A DNA stretch of 64,000 bases from Nocardia higoensis (GCF_015477835.1 NZ_JADLQN010000001.1:2914001-2978000); one strand, 5' to 3'; shown: positions 15,512-24,812, counted from the first letter of the stretch. Translations and numbers: made by a program. The notes: generated by a model from the letters alone, not told the origin.

Positions 15512-18376
15512 ATGGATGCAACACCGCGTTCCCGGCAATTCAGCTTGTCGAACTGGCCAGTCACCCGCAAGGTCGGGATCGTGCTACTGCTGCCGGTGGT
15601 GCTCGCATCGACCTTCGCGGCGCTGCGCATCAACGACGAGCTCGCACTGATCTCCCAGCTCGACGCGGCGACCGGTCAGGCCCAGCTGGTCCGGCCGATG
15701 CTCGAATTCGGCGCATCCGCCGAGCAATTGGCGATCGCCGCGGTCACCGCCGATCCGGCGCGCAATCCTGATCCCGCCACGGACGAGGCGGCGGCGAAGT
15801 TCGACCAGGCCGCCGCCGACCTGGAGACGGCCCTGCGCTCGGTCGAAGCCGACAGCGTCACCGAAGAGCTCAACGGCGCCATCGCCGCGGGCCGGGTCAT
15901 GCGCAACGGCCTGCGCGGCAGCTCGCCGGTGACGATCGCCGAACAGGTCGGTCAGGTCGGTGACCGGATCATCGCCGCCACCGCGGTGTCGAACTCGCTG
16001 GAAGAGGTCACGATCCAGCGGTACTTCCTGCAGCTGGGCCTGATCGCCAACAAGCGCCGCCTGCTGACGCAGGAACACATCATGGTGGCCTTCGCCGACG
16101 CCAACCCGGCGAGCCGGGCCAACATCCTGACGATGCTGGGCGCGGAGATGGTGCTCATCAACGTCTACGCCTATCTGAGCCCGGAGTCGGCGACCAACGC
16201 CGATGTCCTGCTCGAGGCGGTGCAGACCCGCATCGGCGCGCTCGGCCAGAACACCGGCAGTCTGTCGGACAACGAGGTCGTCTACGACTCGCTGCGCCGC
16301 AGCACCGCGGCCTATACCGAAGCCACCGGAACGCTGCTCGACCTGGTCGACCGCTCGCTGGCGGACCGGACCGCCGAACTGCGCGGCGTGGTCCTGCGCG
16401 ATATCGCGATCGTGGTCACGACCCTGCTGGCCGGCCTGGCCCTCGCCCTCGCGGTCGCCCGCTCGCTGGTCGTTCCGATTCGCCGCCTGCGCCACGGCGC
16501 ACTGCAGGTCGCCCATGTCGACCTGCCCAACGAGCTCGAGGTGGTGCGCTCCGGCGGCGCCACCCCGGAACCGACCCGCGTCGAGGTGCACACCACCGAG
16601 GAGATCGGCCAGCTCGCCCGAGCCGTCGACGACATCCACGGCGCCGCGCTCCACCTGGCCGCCGAACAGGCCCGTCTGCGCCTGCAGATCGGCAGCATGT
16701 TCGAGACCCTGTCGCGGCGCAGCCAGTCCCTCGTGGAGCAGCAGCTCTCGCTCATCGAGGAACTCGAGCACGACGAAGACGATTCGGGCCGGCTGCAGAG
16801 CCTGTTCCGCCTCGACCACCTCGCCACCCGCATGCGCCGCAACGGCGACAACCTGCTCGTTCTGGCCGGCACCGCGCTGCGCCGCGGTCATCTGCCGCCG
16901 GTGCCGCTGTCGGACATGCTCTGGAGCGCGGTCTCGCAGGTCGAGGACTATCAGCGCGTGGAGATCGGCGCCGCGCCCGACGGCGTGGTGCCCGGCGAGC
17001 CCGCCGTCGACATCGAGCACCTGCTCGCCGAGCTGATCGACAACGCGTTGCGTTACTCCCCGCCCACCACCTCGGTGGCGGTGTCGGTGGCCCGATCGGT
17101 CGATGGCGGCTACCTCATCGAGATCATGGACCGCGGCCTGGGCATGTCGGCCGAGGATCTGCAGACCGTGAACAGCCACCTGGCCTCCGGTGGTGAGGTC
17201 ACCGTCGAGACCGCGCGCCGCATGGGCCTGTTCGTGGTGGGCCGCCTGGCCAAGCGCCACAACATCACCGTCAACCTGCGCCGCACCTCGGCGATGACCC
17301 AGCAGCCGGGCATCACCGCCAGCGTGCACCTGCCCGGCTCGCTGGTCACCGCGCTGCCGCCGAACGACAAGCACCCGAAGGAACTGCTCTCCCCGACGCC
17401 CTCGAAGTCCGAGCAGACTTCCTCCTTCGAACTGCCCGGCTCGCCGGCGCCGCGGATCCTGCAGCCGGTGCCCAGCCCGGCCTCGGCCGAGCACGGTATG
17501 CCCTCGGAGCCGGGGCCGCGCGGCGGCACCGGCAGCGGCCTGCCCCAGCGTCGGCCGGCCATCCGGGTGGCCCCCGCGCCCGATCGCGGTGGCGACCGGC
17601 CCGCGTCCGGCGGCTTCGCCGAGGAGTCGCCGAAGGTCGACGTGTGGGCCGAGCCGGAGAACTACGCGGACACCCCCGCCCCCGCCCCCTTCTCCTCGGA
17701 GACGCAGGCTCAGGACTCCTACTCCACCGCGGGCTACCCCTCGCAGTCCTACGCCACCGAGACCTACGAGCCCGCGCCGACCGGCGCCCAGCCCTCCGGA
17801 TCGCTCGGCGCCGCCGACTCGCATCCGACAGAGGTCTACTCCAGCTCCTCGGCGCGGTCCTTCGAGGCGTACCAGGGCGACCCGTACGTCACCGACGTCT
17901 ACGTCCCCGGCGACCCGGTGCCCCAGCAGGTCCCGATCCCCGGACGTGAGGAGGCGGGGTCCGCACAGACCGCGCCCTCGCAGACCACCTCGACCGGATT
18001 GCGTCCGGTCACCACCGAGTCGCCGACGCCGATCTACCAGCGCATGGTGTCGGAGTGGCTGGTGGAGCCCGCATCCTCGGGCTCGGAGAGCGAGGACGAC
18101 AAGGACAACGGCGCGGGTGGCGGCGAATGGGCCGCACCGGGCGACACCGGCTGGGCCGCGGCGGCCGAGGCCAGCAAGCCCACGGTGTCGGGGCGGACCA
18201 ACGGCGGTCTGCCGATCCGCCGCCCCGGCGCCCAACTCGTGCCGGGCGGTCTCGCACCGGCCAACGAATCGAATGCGCGTGATCCGGAAGAGATCCGCAA
18301 CAGTTTGACCAGGCATCTCAGCGGGGTCCGCAGTGGGCGGGCCGACGCCCAGTACAACGACGGAGGGCTCGAGTGA
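15512..18376 (+). CDS. Conservon sensor histidine kinase-like protein (CvnA type)
   Basis: 954 aa. Two membrane helices (about 22-40 and 300-322) flank a helical nitrate/nitrite-sensor-like domain. A HAMP segment (323-395) follows, then a helical region with a possible acceptor His ([10 protein letters not shown], ~435) and an ATPase domain with N-box [11 protein letters not shown] (~505) and G1-like MDRGLGMS (~540). The last ~330 residues are a Pro/Ser/Thr-rich disordered tail ending in a conserved [18 protein letters not shown] segment. It matches CvnA of Streptomyces conservons (Rv3365c type). It overlaps the next gene by four bases. The signal it senses is unknown. Confidence 0.9.
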   Translation: MDATPRSRQFSLSNWPVTRKVGIVLLLPVVLASTFAALRINDELALISQLDAATGQAQLVRPMLEFGASAEQLAIAAVTADPARNPDPATDEAAAKFDQAAADLETALRSVEADSVTEELNGAIAAGRVMRNGLRGSSPVTIAEQVGQVGDRIIAATAVSNSLEEVTIQRYFLQLGLIANKRRLLTQEHIMVAFADANPASRANILTMLGAEMVLINVYAYLSPESATNADVLLEAVQTRIGALGQNTGSLSDNEVVYDSLRRSTAAYTEATGTLLDLVDRSLADRTAELRGVVLRDIAIVVTTLLAGLALALAVARSLVVPIRRLRHGALQVAHVDLPNELEVVRSGGATPEPTRVEVHTTEEIGQLARAVDDIHGAALHLAAEQARLRLQIGSMFETLSRRSQSLVEQQLSLIEELEHDEDDSGRLQSLFRLDHLATRMRRNGDNLLVLAGTALRRGHLPPVPLSDMLWSAVSQVEDYQRVEIGAAPDGVVPGEPAVDIEHLLAELIDNALRYSPPTTSVAVSVARSVDGGYLIEIMDRGLGMSAEDLQTVNSHLASGGEVTVETARRMGLFVVGRLAKRHNITVNLRRTSAMTQQPGITASVHLPGSLVTALPPNDKHPKELLSPTPSKSEQTSSFELPGSPAPRILQPVPSPASAEHGMPSEPGPRGGTGSGLPQRRPAIRVAPAPDRGGDRPASGGFAEESPKVDVWAEPENYADTPAPAPFSSETQAQDSYSTAGYPSQSYATETYEPAPTGAQPSGSLGAADSHPTEVYSSSSARSFEAYQGDPYVTDVYVPGDPVPQQVPIPGREEAGSAQTAPSQTTSTGLRPVTTESPTPIYQRMVSEWLVEPASSGSESEDDKDNGAGGGEWAAPGDTGWAAAAEASKPTVSGRTNGGLPIRRPGAQLVPGGLAPANESNARDPEEIRNSLTRHLSGVRSGRADAQYNDGGLE

Positions 18377-18783
18377 CCGAGAAACCAAGCACCACAACGG
18401 ACGAGAACCTGAACTGGCTGGTCACCCGCTTCACCAGGGACGTGCCCGGGGTCACCCACGCGGTGCTGGTTTCCGCCGACGGCCTGCTCCAGGCGACCAG
18501 CCCGCACCTGCCCGCCGACCGTGCCGAGCAGCTGTCGGCGGTGACCGCGGGTCTGGCCAGTCTGTCCGCCGGTGCGGCCCAGCTGTTCAACGGCGGCAAG
18601 GTGATGCAGTCCATCGTGGACATGCAGCGCGGGTACCTGCTGGTGATGACGGTCGGCAACGGTTCGCACCTGGCGGTGCTGGCCAACAAGACCCACGACA
18701 TCGGACGGATCGGTTACGAGATGGCGCTGCTCGTCGACCGGGTCGGCTCGGTGGTCCAGGCGACCGCGCGCAGCGCCGTCTGA
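18373..18783 (+). CDS. Roadblock/LC7-domain protein (CvnB type)
   Basis: 136 aa from GTG 18373, overlapping the kinase stop (GTGA). The sequence [30 protein letters not shown]...[30 protein letters not shown] is a standard roadblock/LC7 fold, relatives of which (MglB) act on small GTPases. In conservons CvnB works with the GTPase CvnD, here two genes downstream, probably at the membrane with the sensor. Tight coupling to the kinase supports one complex. Confidence 0.93.
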   Translation: MTEKPSTTTDENLNWLVTRFTRDVPGVTHAVLVSADGLLQATSPHLPADRAEQLSAVTAGLASLSAGAAQLFNGGKVMQSIVDMQRGYLLVMTVGNGSHLAVLANKTHDIGRIGYEMALLVDRVGSVVQATARSAV

Positions 18784-18790
18784 GAGTGGC

Positions 18791-19165
18791 ATGTCCACCC
18801 CATCCGGCGGGGGGCCGGGTATACCGCCTACCCGAGTCCGCCCATACGCGTTGACCTCGGGCCGGACCGAACCCGCGGTCGACCTTCCCCTGGAGGCGGT
18901 CATCGAGACCATCTCCTACACTGCCCATCTCGAATGGCCGGTCGGCGATATCCGCACCGATATCGTCAGGCTGGGCACCGCGCGTCTGTCGGTCGCCGAG
19001 ATCACCGCCAAACTTCAGCGTCCGCTGGGTCTGGTGCGCGTCGTGATCGGAGATCTCGTCGTCGCTGGAACGCTGCGTGTGCATTGGACCCTGAGTGACC
19101 AGGCGAGCTATGACGAGCGCCTGTCCCTGATGGAGAGGACTTTGCGTGGACTCCGCGCCCTATAA
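18791..19165 (+). CDS. DUF742 protein (CvnC type)
   Basis: 124 aa. Typical DUF742 content: VRPYALTSGRTEPAVDLPLEAVIE near the N-terminus, then a winged-helix-like part (RTDIVRLGTARLSVAEITAKLQRPLGLVRVVIGDLVVAGTLRVH). It starts 7 bases after CvnB and overlaps the GTPase gene by 20 bases. In conservons it is thought to link sensor and GTPase; the HTH-like part hints at a regulatory contact, which is not shown. Confidence 0.92.
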   Translation: MSTPSGGGPGIPPTRVRPYALTSGRTEPAVDLPLEAVIETISYTAHLEWPVGDIRTDIVRLGTARLSVAEITAKLQRPLGLVRVVIGDLVVAGTLRVHWTLSDQASYDERLSLMERTLRGLRAL

Positions 19166-19781
19166 TCCCACGCCGTTCGGTGGCGGCCCGGCGCCGCAGG
19201 ACAACCGCACTGCCTCGACCAAGATCGTCGTCGCGGGAGGTTTCGGCGCGGGTAAGACCACCTTTGTCGGTGCCGTCTCGGAGATCGTGCCGCTGCGCAC
19301 CGAGGCGATGGTGACCGGGTTCTCCGACGGCATCGACGACCTCGCCGCGACGCCCGGCAAGGAAACCACCACGGTGGCGATGGATTTCGGTCGCATCATG
19401 CTGCCGGGCAACCTGACGCTGTACCTGTTCGGCACCCCGGGGCAGCGCCGGTTCTGGTTCATGTGGGACGACCTGATCCGTGGCGCCATCGGCGCGGTGG
19501 TGCTGGTCGACACCCGGCGCATCGAGGACAGCTTCGCGGCGGTCGACTTCTTCGAGGCCCGCGGCCTGCCGTTCCTGGTGGCGGTCAACCGTTTCCCCGA
19601 CGCCCCCCGCTTCCCGGTGGCCGAACTGCGGGAAGCGCTCTCGGTGCGCCCGATCGTGCCGATCGTCGACATCGACGCGCGCAACGCGATGGAAGTGCGC
19701 CAGTCGCTGGCGGCGGTGACCGAGTACGCGATCCAGCGTCTGGCCGCGCAGCAGCGGGAACAACCGGTCGGACAGGTGTGA
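19146..19781 (+). CDS. Conservon small GTPase/ATP-binding protein (CvnD type)
   Basis: 211 aa from GTG 19146, inside the end of the DUF742 gene. P-loop VVAGGFGAGKTTFVGAV, switch region with GKETTTVAMDFGRI, G3-like LYLFGTPGQRRFWFMWD and a degenerate NKxD reading AVNRFPD. This is the MglA-like GTPase of the conservon, expected to cycle with the roadblock protein. The next gene starts 14 bases downstream, so the operon continues. Confidence 0.94.
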   Translation: MDSAPYNPTPFGGGPAPQDNRTASTKIVVAGGFGAGKTTFVGAVSEIVPLRTEAMVTGFSDGIDDLAATPGKETTTVAMDFGRIMLPGNLTLYLFGTPGQRRFWFMWDDLIRGAIGAVVLVDTRRIEDSFAAVDFFEARGLPFLVAVNRFPDAPRFPVAELREALSVRPIVPIVDIDARNAMEVRQSLAAVTEYAIQRLAAQQREQPVGQV

Positions 19782-19794
19782 AGGTGCTGTCGCG

Positions 19795-20622
19795 GTGAGC
19801 TACTTCTCCATGGGCTATTGGGTCCTCGGCCTGGCGGCGCTGGTCTCGACGGTCGGCGCACTGGTCGGCTTGATCTGCGTGCGGCAGTCGACGCAGTCGG
19901 TGACCCAGAAATTCCGCCTGGTCTGGCAGGTCGCGGCGGCGGTGTGCCTGGGCGGTGTGGGCACCTGGCTGGCGATCTTCATCTCGATGCTCGGCGTGGC
20001 CCCCACCGACGACGGCCTGATCCGCTACGAATCCGCCCGTCTGGTCACCGCCGGCGTGATCGCGGTGGTCGCCGTGCTCGCCGCGCTGCTGGTGCTCGGG
20101 ATGCACGCCGACCTGCCGCGCCTGGCGGTGGCCGGCCTGATCATGGGCCTGGGCACCACGGGGATGATGTACGTGGCGATGAACGGCGTCCATGTGCGCG
20201 GGTCGGTGCAGACCGCGTGGTGGGCGGTGTCGGTGGCCGCGGTGATCGCGATCGGCATCGCCACGGCCACCCTGTGGTTCATCCTGCGGCGCACGCCCAT
20301 CCGGGTGCTGATCGCCGCCGCTGTGCTGTTCGCGGTGGGCACGCTGGGCATGCACTACGTGCGCCTGGCCGGTATGGCGATCGAACTCGACGAGAGCATC
20401 GCCCGCCCGCCCGGCGACGATCTGTTCGGCTTCCTGGTCCCGATGTTCGTGCTCGGCATGCTCTCGCTCGCGGTACCGATCACCGCGGTGCTGGTTGCGC
20501 CGGACCGGCGGCTGCGCACCGTGCCCGCCCCTGCCACCGCACCGGCTCAGGCGCCCGGCACCGGACAGCCGGGGGGCTTCGACGCGGGTGAGACGATGGT
20601 GATCGGCACCTCCCGCTTCTAG
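19795..20622 (+). CDS. MHYT-domain-like integral membrane protein
   Basis: 275 aa with about seven membrane helices and a Pro/Ala-rich C-terminus ending in GETMVIGTSRF. The third MHYT motif is intact (TLGMHYVRLAGM, ~182-193). The other two are changed: GTTGMMYVAMNG (~118) and GGVGTWLAIFISML (~52). MHYT domains are proposed to bind metal and sense O2, CO or NO through Met and His. It follows the GTPase gene by 13 bases, so it probably belongs to the conservon and may be an additional sensor. The loss of His in two motifs may weaken metal binding. Confidence 0.8.
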   Translation: MSYFSMGYWVLGLAALVSTVGALVGLICVRQSTQSVTQKFRLVWQVAAAVCLGGVGTWLAIFISMLGVAPTDDGLIRYESARLVTAGVIAVVAVLAALLVLGMHADLPRLAVAGLIMGLGTTGMMYVAMNGVHVRGSVQTAWWAVSVAAVIAIGIATATLWFILRRTPIRVLIAAAVLFAVGTLGMHYVRLAGMAIELDESIARPPGDDLFGFLVPMFVLGMLSLAVPITAVLVAPDRRLRTVPAPATAPAQAPGTGQPGGFDAGETMVIGTSRF

Positions 20623-20667
20623 ATCCCGCGCGCAACCTTCAGCCCTGCCCAGGAGAGAGGAACGGAC

Positions 20668-21102
20668 GTGACGCCGGAGCAGGACGCCGTGCTGCGCGAC
20701 ATCCAAGTTCAATTGCGCGGTCCCAGCCTGGCCGGCTGGCCGCAGCTCGGCGTCGACGCCGAGGGTAGGGCCCGTTCGCTGGTGGACGGGCTGGCGGCGG
20801 CATTGCGCCGTATCGACGACTTGACCGCCGAAACCGCCGAGTTGCGTGCGCAGATCACCGAGCTGCGCACCGAGATCAGCGAATTGGAGGCCGGTGCGGC
20901 CGATCTCGCCGATCAGGTGCAGCGTTCGCAGGGCAGGAGCCTGCCGTGGCCGCTGTCGCTGATCGAGGGTCCGGTGGAGCTGATCGTGGCTCAGCTGGCC
21001 CGGCTGGAAGCGTTGCTGGCCGAAAGGCCGTCGGCCCCCGAACAACTGAGTCTGCCCTGCCGGCCCGGCGAGCGCGACGGATCGCATCGACCGGCGCGCT
21101 GA
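20668..21102 (+). CDS. Hypothetical coiled-coil protein at the end of the conservon operon
   Basis: 144 aa. The N-terminus (DAVLRDIQVQLRGPSLAGWP) resembles a segment seen in Nocardia and mycobacteriophage wall-associated proteins. Residues ~45-95 form a strong heptad coiled coil (IDDLTAETAELRAQITELRTEISELEAG). GAGAGAGGAAC precedes the GTG start, 45 bases after the MHYT-like gene. No signal peptide. A strong hairpin follows at 21193. Function unknown; a structural partner of the conservon proteins is possible. Confidence 0.7.
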   Translation: MTPEQDAVLRDIQVQLRGPSLAGWPQLGVDAEGRARSLVDGLAAALRRIDDLTAETAELRAQITELRTEISELEAGAADLADQVQRSQGRSLPWPLSLIEGPVELIVAQLARLEALLAERPSAPEQLSLPCRPGERDGSHRPAR

Positions 21103-21192
21103 TCGACCGGAGCAGGAGATCATCCGGCGAAGAGCCGGGCCGAACGAGTTTCTTCCGGGAATCACCGGAGATTGCCACAAGTTTGGCGATGA

Positions 21193-21221
21193 GCGGGTTC
21201 TCCCTGTACGGGAGAACCCGC
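21193..21221 (+). terminator. Perfect hairpin after the conservon operon
   Basis: GCGGGTTCTCCC pairs perfectly with GGGAGAACCCGC around the loop TGTAC. It is the first strong stem downstream of the conservon gene run. No long T-run follows, as usual in actinobacteria. Confidence 0.75.
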
Positions 21222-21426
21222 CCTCGATGGATGAATGTACTCCGTCGCGGCGAGGAAAGCAGCTGTTCACCGAGAATTTCCCATCGAAAATCTGTCCGCG
21301 CCTGCGGTTTTCGATCTTCAGCTACTCCAGGGCAAGCACCTGCGACACGTTTCCGCTGCCGCCCCCACACACTTCCTTTGCCGCACATTTGCTCTCATGC
21401 CCCGCGGGTGGCGTGGCGAGATGCGA

Positions 21427-21456
21427 GTGGGGTGGGTTCCGGCGAACCCACCCCAC
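21427..21456 (-). terminator. Perfect hairpin after the rpmF operon
   Basis: GTGGGGTGGGTTC pairs perfectly with GAACCCACCCCAC around CGGC. It lies 36 bases after the rpmF stop on the minus strand. Confidence 0.75.
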
Positions 21457-21491
21457 TCCCCCTCATCGATGAACCGGCGACCGCGGCGGTC

Positions 21492-21665
21492 TCACAGCCG
21501 CTGCGGGTCGATCAATCCGCGCCGCACCGCCGCCACCAGTCGGCGCGGCACACGGTGGGTCACTCCCGCCACGGTCACCGTGACCAGTTCCGGCGCCTCG
21601 GCCTTCCACTGCGCCCGGCGACTGCGGGTATTCGACCGCGACATCCTGCGCTTGGGCACCGCCAT
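21492..21665 (-). CDS. rpmF: 50S ribosomal protein L32, zinc-free form
   Basis: 57 aa: [20 protein letters not shown] at the start is diagnostic for L32. The usual zinc ribbon (CxxC and a second cysteine pair) is absent, with no cysteine at all. Such C-minus paralogues replace zinc-binding L32 under zinc limitation. Last gene of the Zur-type minus-strand operon, directly after L31. Confidence 0.93.
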   Translation of the reverse strand: MAVPKRRMSRSNTRSRRAQWKAEAPELVTVTVAGVTHRVPRRLVAAVRRGLIDPQRL

Positions 21666-21666
21666 C

Positions 21667-21933
21667 TCAGTCCTCCTTCCCGGCGCGCACCCGGCGGCCG
21701 TACTTGCGTTCGAATTTCTCCACTCGCCCCTGGGTGTCGAGCAGCCGCTGCGATCCGGTCCAGAACGGATGCGAATCCGAGGTCACATCCACCACGATGA
21801 GCGGGTAGGTGTTCCCGTCGGTCCATGTCACGGTCCGTTGCGCGGTCGCCGTGGAACGGGTGAGAAATCGCTTGCCCGTGCTCGAGTCCTCGAACACCAC
21901 GGGCCGATACTCGGGATGGATTCCTGTCTTCAC
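21667..21933 (-). CDS. rpmE2: 50S ribosomal protein L31 type B (zinc-free)
   Basis: 88 aa from GTG 21933, overlapping the upstream gene stop (GTGA). Type B features: [20 protein letters not shown], a long loop and [27 protein letters not shown]. It lacks the CxxC of type A L31, so it needs no zinc. Known Zur-controlled substitute that lets cells free the zinc held by ribosomes. Confidence 0.95.
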   Translation of the reverse strand: MKTGIHPEYRPVVFEDSSTGKRFLTRSTATAQRTVTWTDGNTYPLIVVDVTSDSHPFWTGSQRLLDTQGRVEKFERKYGRRVRAGKED

Positions 21934-23351
21934 TGCACCTCTCCTGTCCGGCCTTTCGGCCCTGCGATATTGCCGCGGTAGGCATCGTCGATCTGCTCGT
22001 CCACGTCCGCACACGGGTCGGCGTGCCAATCGCCGAAGGGGTCCTCCCATCGCGCCACCCGTTCCGGCGCGCGCTCCACCATGCGCAGTTCGTCGTCGTC
22101 GACCAGCGCCCAGTGCAGCGCGGTCCGGATCTCGTCCGGATCGGCCTCGCAGGTCAGCACCACCAGTTCGGTGTGGCGATCCCCGAATCGCTCGTCCCAG
22201 CCGATGGCGGCCATCGCCCGCCGGGTCGGATCGGCAGCGGCGTAGTCCTCGGCGCTCATGGCGGCCAGCCACCGACCCGCGCCGCCGACCCGCAAGCCCC
22301 CGCCCGCGGATTCCAGCCACACCACCTCGTCGGCCTGCGTGGCCAGCCACGCCCTGCCGCGCGCGCAGATCACACCGTCGAGCAGGACATCGAGTGCGTC
22401 GTGCAGGCGAGCGGGGTGAAAGGGCCTGCGCGCGGAGAACTCCACGATCGTGACACCGTGTTCGACGGTCAACGGCGGCTCCCCGCGCAGCAACGGCGCA
22501 TGCGCGTCGAAGATCCGGCCGCGGCGGGCAGCTGCGGGAATGCGCGCGAGCAGGTCGTCGACGAACGCAACGGCGTCGGTCACCTCGATTGCGACCCCGG
22601 TCTCGCGCAGCCCGTCGTCGAACACAGCGTCCGCCACCGCCTGCCCGTCGAGCCAGACGACCGGCGCGGTGGGCGCCAGCCTGTCCAGCGCCGCCGTCAG
22701 ACGGGCGCGCTCGAGCGGGTCGGCCGGAGGGTCGGCGACGAGCACGGCGTCGGCGAATTCCACGGCGCCCACCGCCAGTTGGGCGACGGTGCGGTCGTCG
22801 TCGTCGGCGGTTGGTACGCCCGCGCCCGCGGCAGCTGATCCACGTTCGGCGACGGTCTCATCGCCGGTGGCGTCCGCGAGCCAGTGCTCGCCGTCCAGAC
22901 AGGCGAGCACAGCCTCGACGCGAACGTTCCTGGCAGCGGGCCCGTCCACGCGCCCGTGCACCCCGGTCACCACCGTGTCGGCGATGGCGCCGCAGATCGC
23001 TTCGGCTTCGAAGGCCGGATCCAGGGCGAGCACGATGCGGTCCACCGAATCACGGGCGGCGAGCGTGCACAGCAAGGGGAGCAGATCGGCGCGCAGCGTG
23101 CAGGAAACACAGCAGTGCGCCAGCTCGAGCACCGTTCGGCTCTCGCGCCCCCCGATGGTCAGCGTGCGGCGCACGACTCCTTCACGCAGTTCGCTCAGGT
23201 CATGGCGCACGACGACTGTTCTCTCCGCTCGCCCCAGCGTCGCGGCCGACCGGCGCACGACGGACTCGGCGCGGCCGGGCGGACTCGTGAGCAGCAGCAC
23301 CGGGGTACGGCGATCGGGATCGCCGATCTGCGGGGCGGAATCGAGCGGCAC
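21930..23351 (-). CDS. mrf: CobW-like protein of the Mrf (Rv0106) family
   Basis: 473 aa from GTG 23351, with AAAGGGG nine bases upstream. The start sits in the divergent promoter region beside a Zur-like box. It resembles CobW GTPases but the P-loop is lost: the place of GxxGxGKT reads [13 protein letters not shown]. The metal motif CxCC is changed to [13 protein letters not shown] (~76-88). The C-terminal part [20 protein letters not shown]...[13 protein letters not shown] is the conserved CobW_C domain. In mycobacteria the family member Mrf recruits the hibernation factor Mpy to zinc-free ribosomes during zinc starvation. I infer the same role from the neighbours. Confidence 0.8.
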   Translation of the reverse strand: MPLDSAPQIGDPDRRTPVLLLTSPPGRAESVVRRSAATLGRAERTVVVRHDLSELREGVVRRTLTIGGRESRTVLELAHCCVSCTLRADLLPLLCTLAARDSVDRIVLALDPAFEAEAICGAIADTVVTGVHGRVDGPAARNVRVEAVLACLDGEHWLADATGDETVAERGSAAAGAGVPTADDDDRTVAQLAVGAVEFADAVLVADPPADPLERARLTAALDRLAPTAPVVWLDGQAVADAVFDDGLRETGVAIEVTDAVAFVDDLLARIPAAARRGRIFDAHAPLLRGEPPLTVEHGVTIVEFSARRPFHPARLHDALDVLLDGVICARGRAWLATQADEVVWLESAGGGLRVGGAGRWLAAMSAEDYAAADPTRRAMAAIGWDERFGDRHTELVVLTCEADPDEIRTALHWALVDDDELRMVERAPERVARWEDPFGDWHADPCADVDEQIDDAYRGNIAGPKGRTGEVQ

Positions 23352-23364
23352 CGGGAGCCCCTTT

Positions 23365-23379
23365 CGATAATGATTGTCA
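23365..23379. promoter_or_regulatory. Zur-like box, mrf side
   Basis: CGATAATGATTGTCA matches the actinobacterial Zur pattern TGAAAATGATTTTCA at 12 of 15 positions, with a near-palindromic core. It lies 14 bases before the mrf start, so zinc-loaded Zur would block the minus-strand operon. Confidence 0.75.
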
Positions 23380-23419
23380 TTTCGGTCGCCGCCAGCGTAC
23401 AGTGCCCCACGGTCGTTGT

Positions 23420-23434
23420 CGAAAATGATTACCA
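23420..23434. promoter_or_regulatory. Zur-like box, rpmB side
   Basis: CGAAAATGATTACCA matches the Zur pattern at 12 of 15 positions, including the uninterrupted core GAAAATGATT. It lies 23 bases before rpmB, upstream of GAGGAGG. Together with the first box it gives each divergent operon its own operator. Confidence 0.75.
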
Positions 23435-23456
23435 ACAAACCGAGGAGGTCCCGGAC

Positions 23457-23693
23457 ATGTCCGCCCACTGCCAGGTCACCGGGCGCAAGCCCGGCTTCGG
23501 CAAGTCCGTCTCGCACTCGCATGTACGAACCGGCCGGCGCTGGGATCCCAATATCCAGCGCAAGACCTACTTCCTGCCCAGTGAAGGCAGGCGCGTCACC
23601 CTGACCGTGTCCGCCAAGGGCATCAAGACCATCGACCGCGACGGGATCGAGGCCGTGGTCGCACGCCTGCGCGCCCGCGGCGAAAAGATCTGA
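23457..23693 (+). CDS. rpmB: 50S ribosomal protein L28, zinc-free form
   Basis: 78 aa: [32 protein letters not shown] is diagnostic for L28. The zinc-form CxxC pairs are missing; only one cysteine remains. GAGGAGG precedes ATG. First gene of the plus-strand set rpmB-rpmG-rpsN-rpsR, as in the mycobacterial Zur-regulated alternative ribosomal operon. Confidence 0.95.
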   Translation: MSAHCQVTGRKPGFGKSVSHSHVRTGRRWDPNIQRKTYFLPSEGRRVTLTVSAKGIKTIDRDGIEAVVARLRARGEKI

Positions 23694-23704
23694 GGAGCGC
23701 CCGA

Positions 23705-23875
23705 GTGGCATCGAAATCCACCGAACTACGGCCCATCGTCAAGCTCAAATCCACAGCGGGCACGGGCTATACCTATGTCACCCGCAAGAACCGGCGCAAC
23801 GACCCGGACCGCATGGTGTTGCGCAAATACGATCCGGTCATCCGCAAGCACATCGACTTTCGTGAGGAGCGCTGA
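23705..23875 (+). CDS. rpmG: 50S ribosomal protein L33, zinc-free form
   Basis: 56 aa from GTG 23705 with GAGG upstream. [38 protein letters not shown] is diagnostic for L33. The four cysteines of the zinc form are replaced. Its TGA overlaps the rpsN ATG by one base. Confidence 0.95.
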   Translation: MASKSTELRPIVKLKSTAGTGYTYVTRKNRRNDPDRMVLRKYDPVIRKHIDFREER

Positions 23876-24180
23876 TGGCGAAGAAGTCCAAGATCGCCCG
23901 TAACGAGCAGCGCGAGCTGATCGTCGCCCGGTACGCCGAGCGCCGCGCGGAACTGAAGGAATTGATCCGCCGCCCCAGCACCCCGGTCGCGGACCGGGTG
24001 GCCGCGCAGGCCGCCCTGCAGCGACTGCCGCGCGATGCCAGTCCGGTAAGATTGCGCAATCGGGACGCCGCGGACGGACGACCGCGCGGTCACCTCCGCA
24101 AGTTCGGTCTCTCCCGTGTGCGTGTGCGCGAGATGGCCCACCGCGGAGAACTTCCCGGTGTGCACAAGTCGAGCTGGTAG
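23875..24180 (+). CDS. rpsN: 30S ribosomal protein S14, zinc-free form
   Basis: 101 aa, the longer zinc-free S14: [23 protein letters not shown] at the start and [28 protein letters not shown] at the end. No cysteines. Overlaps rpmG by one base (TGATG), so translation is coupled. Confidence 0.96.
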   Translation: MAKKSKIARNEQRELIVARYAERRAELKELIRRPSTPVADRVAAQAALQRLPRDASPVRLRNRDAADGRPRGHLRKFGLSRVRVREMAHRGELPGVHKSSW

Positions 24181-24210
24181 AACCACCGATACCGCAGAAG
24201 GAATCCTGAT

Positions 24211-24465
24211 ATGGCAGTCAAGCGAGCACCGTCGAAGAAGGTCCGCGCGGAGCAGGCCCGCCGCCCGAAGAAGAACCCGCTCATCGCCGCCGGGATCGAG
24301 ACGGTGGACTACAAGGACGTGAATCTGTTGCGCACCTTCATCTCCGACCGCGGCAAGATCCGCAGCAGGCGCGTCACCGGCCTGACTCCGCAACAGCAGC
24401 GACAGGTCGCGGTCGCGGTGAAGAACGCCCGCGAGATGGCGCTGCTGCCGTTCACCAGCCGCTGA
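24211..24465 (+). CDS. rpsR: 30S ribosomal protein S18, alternative form
   Basis: 84 aa. The S18 core [53 protein letters not shown] is complete. The N-terminus lacks the cysteines of the zinc form. AGAAGGA precedes the ATG. Last gene of the zinc-starvation operon before a strong terminator. Confidence 0.96.
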   Translation: MAVKRAPSKKVRAEQARRPKKNPLIAAGIETVDYKDVNLLRTFISDRGKIRSRRVTGLTPQQQRQVAVAVKNAREMALLPFTSR

Positions 24466-24481
24466 CGCAAGCCCCGTAAGT

Positions 24482-24519
24482 CGAGGGCGGGCCTGATCCA
24501 TGGATCGGGCCCGCCCTCG
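24482..24519 (+). terminator. Strong hairpin after rpsR
   Basis: CGAGGGCGGGCC-TGATCC pairs with GGATC-GGGCCCGCCCTCG around a tiny AT loop, followed by TCGTTTCT. Good intrinsic terminator. Confidence 0.85.
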
Positions 24520-24575
24520 TCGTTTCTCTGACGAAACGCGTCTGACCAGCAGCGTTCCGACGCTCGACGACTCCG

Positions 24576-24593
24576 GTGAACATATTTGTTCAC
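24576..24593. promoter_or_regulatory. 18-bp palindromic operator candidate 1
   Basis: GTGAACATATTTGTTCAC: perfect 6-bp arms around an AT-rich 6-base centre. This is the architecture of TetR- or GntR-type operators. A matching palindrome lies exactly 40 bases downstream. Confidence 0.65.
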
Positions 24594-24615
24594 TTTCCGG
24601 GTCCCGACCCATGCA

Positions 24616-24633
24616 GCGAACGATATAGTTCGC
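24616..24633. promoter_or_regulatory. 18-bp palindromic operator candidate 2
   Basis: GCGAACGATATAGTTCGC: perfect 6-bp arms and the same GAAC-N6-GTTC core as the first site. Centre-to-centre distance is 40 bases, nearly four helical turns, so two dimers would sit on one face. A further half-site GCGAAC is at 24640-24645. Confidence 0.65.
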
Positions 24634-24685
24634 AATATGGCGAACTGACCAGTAGCTTCGGTTATGTCAATGCCGCATCAAAAAA

Positions 24686-24701
24686 CGTGACCTTCATCAC
24701 T
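24686..24701. promoter_or_regulatory. CRP/GlxR-like palindrome upstream of fabH-like gene
   Basis: CGTGACCTTCATCACT fits GTGA-N6-TCAC with perfect half-sites, 112 bases upstream of the KAS III start. This position would suit activation. The motif is short, so chance occurrence is possible. Confidence 0.4.
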
Positions 24702-24812
24702 GCCGCACGTTATGCACGTGTTATAGCCGTGTGATCTGATACCAGCACTTCACCCCGGTGCTAGGTTGATTCACAAGTGATTCACTTCATAAACGCTCAG
24801 GGGGGTGAGTAT

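Larger units (their letters stand above)
21103..21491. other. 389-bp spacer between convergent operons
   Basis: No gene is supported on either strand. It contains two perfect hairpins (21193-21221 and 21427-21456), one suited to each convergent transcript; the rest is unremarkable. Confidence 0.6.
24520..24812. promoter_or_regulatory. Regulatory region upstream of the fabH-avrD operon
   Basis: A 293-base non-coding stretch, clearly richer in AT than its surroundings. It holds two 18-bp palindromes and a CRP-like site (separate entries). Near 24765-24790 TGATTCAC occurs twice, the second copy inside the near-palindrome GTGATTCAC. No gene is supported. The density of symmetric sites suggests tight control of the genes that follow. 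Confidence 0.65.

Noticed and set aside
15584..18397. Minus-strand 937-codon frame
   Set aside because: Antisense shadow of the conservon kinase, rich in Gly, Arg and His without motifs.
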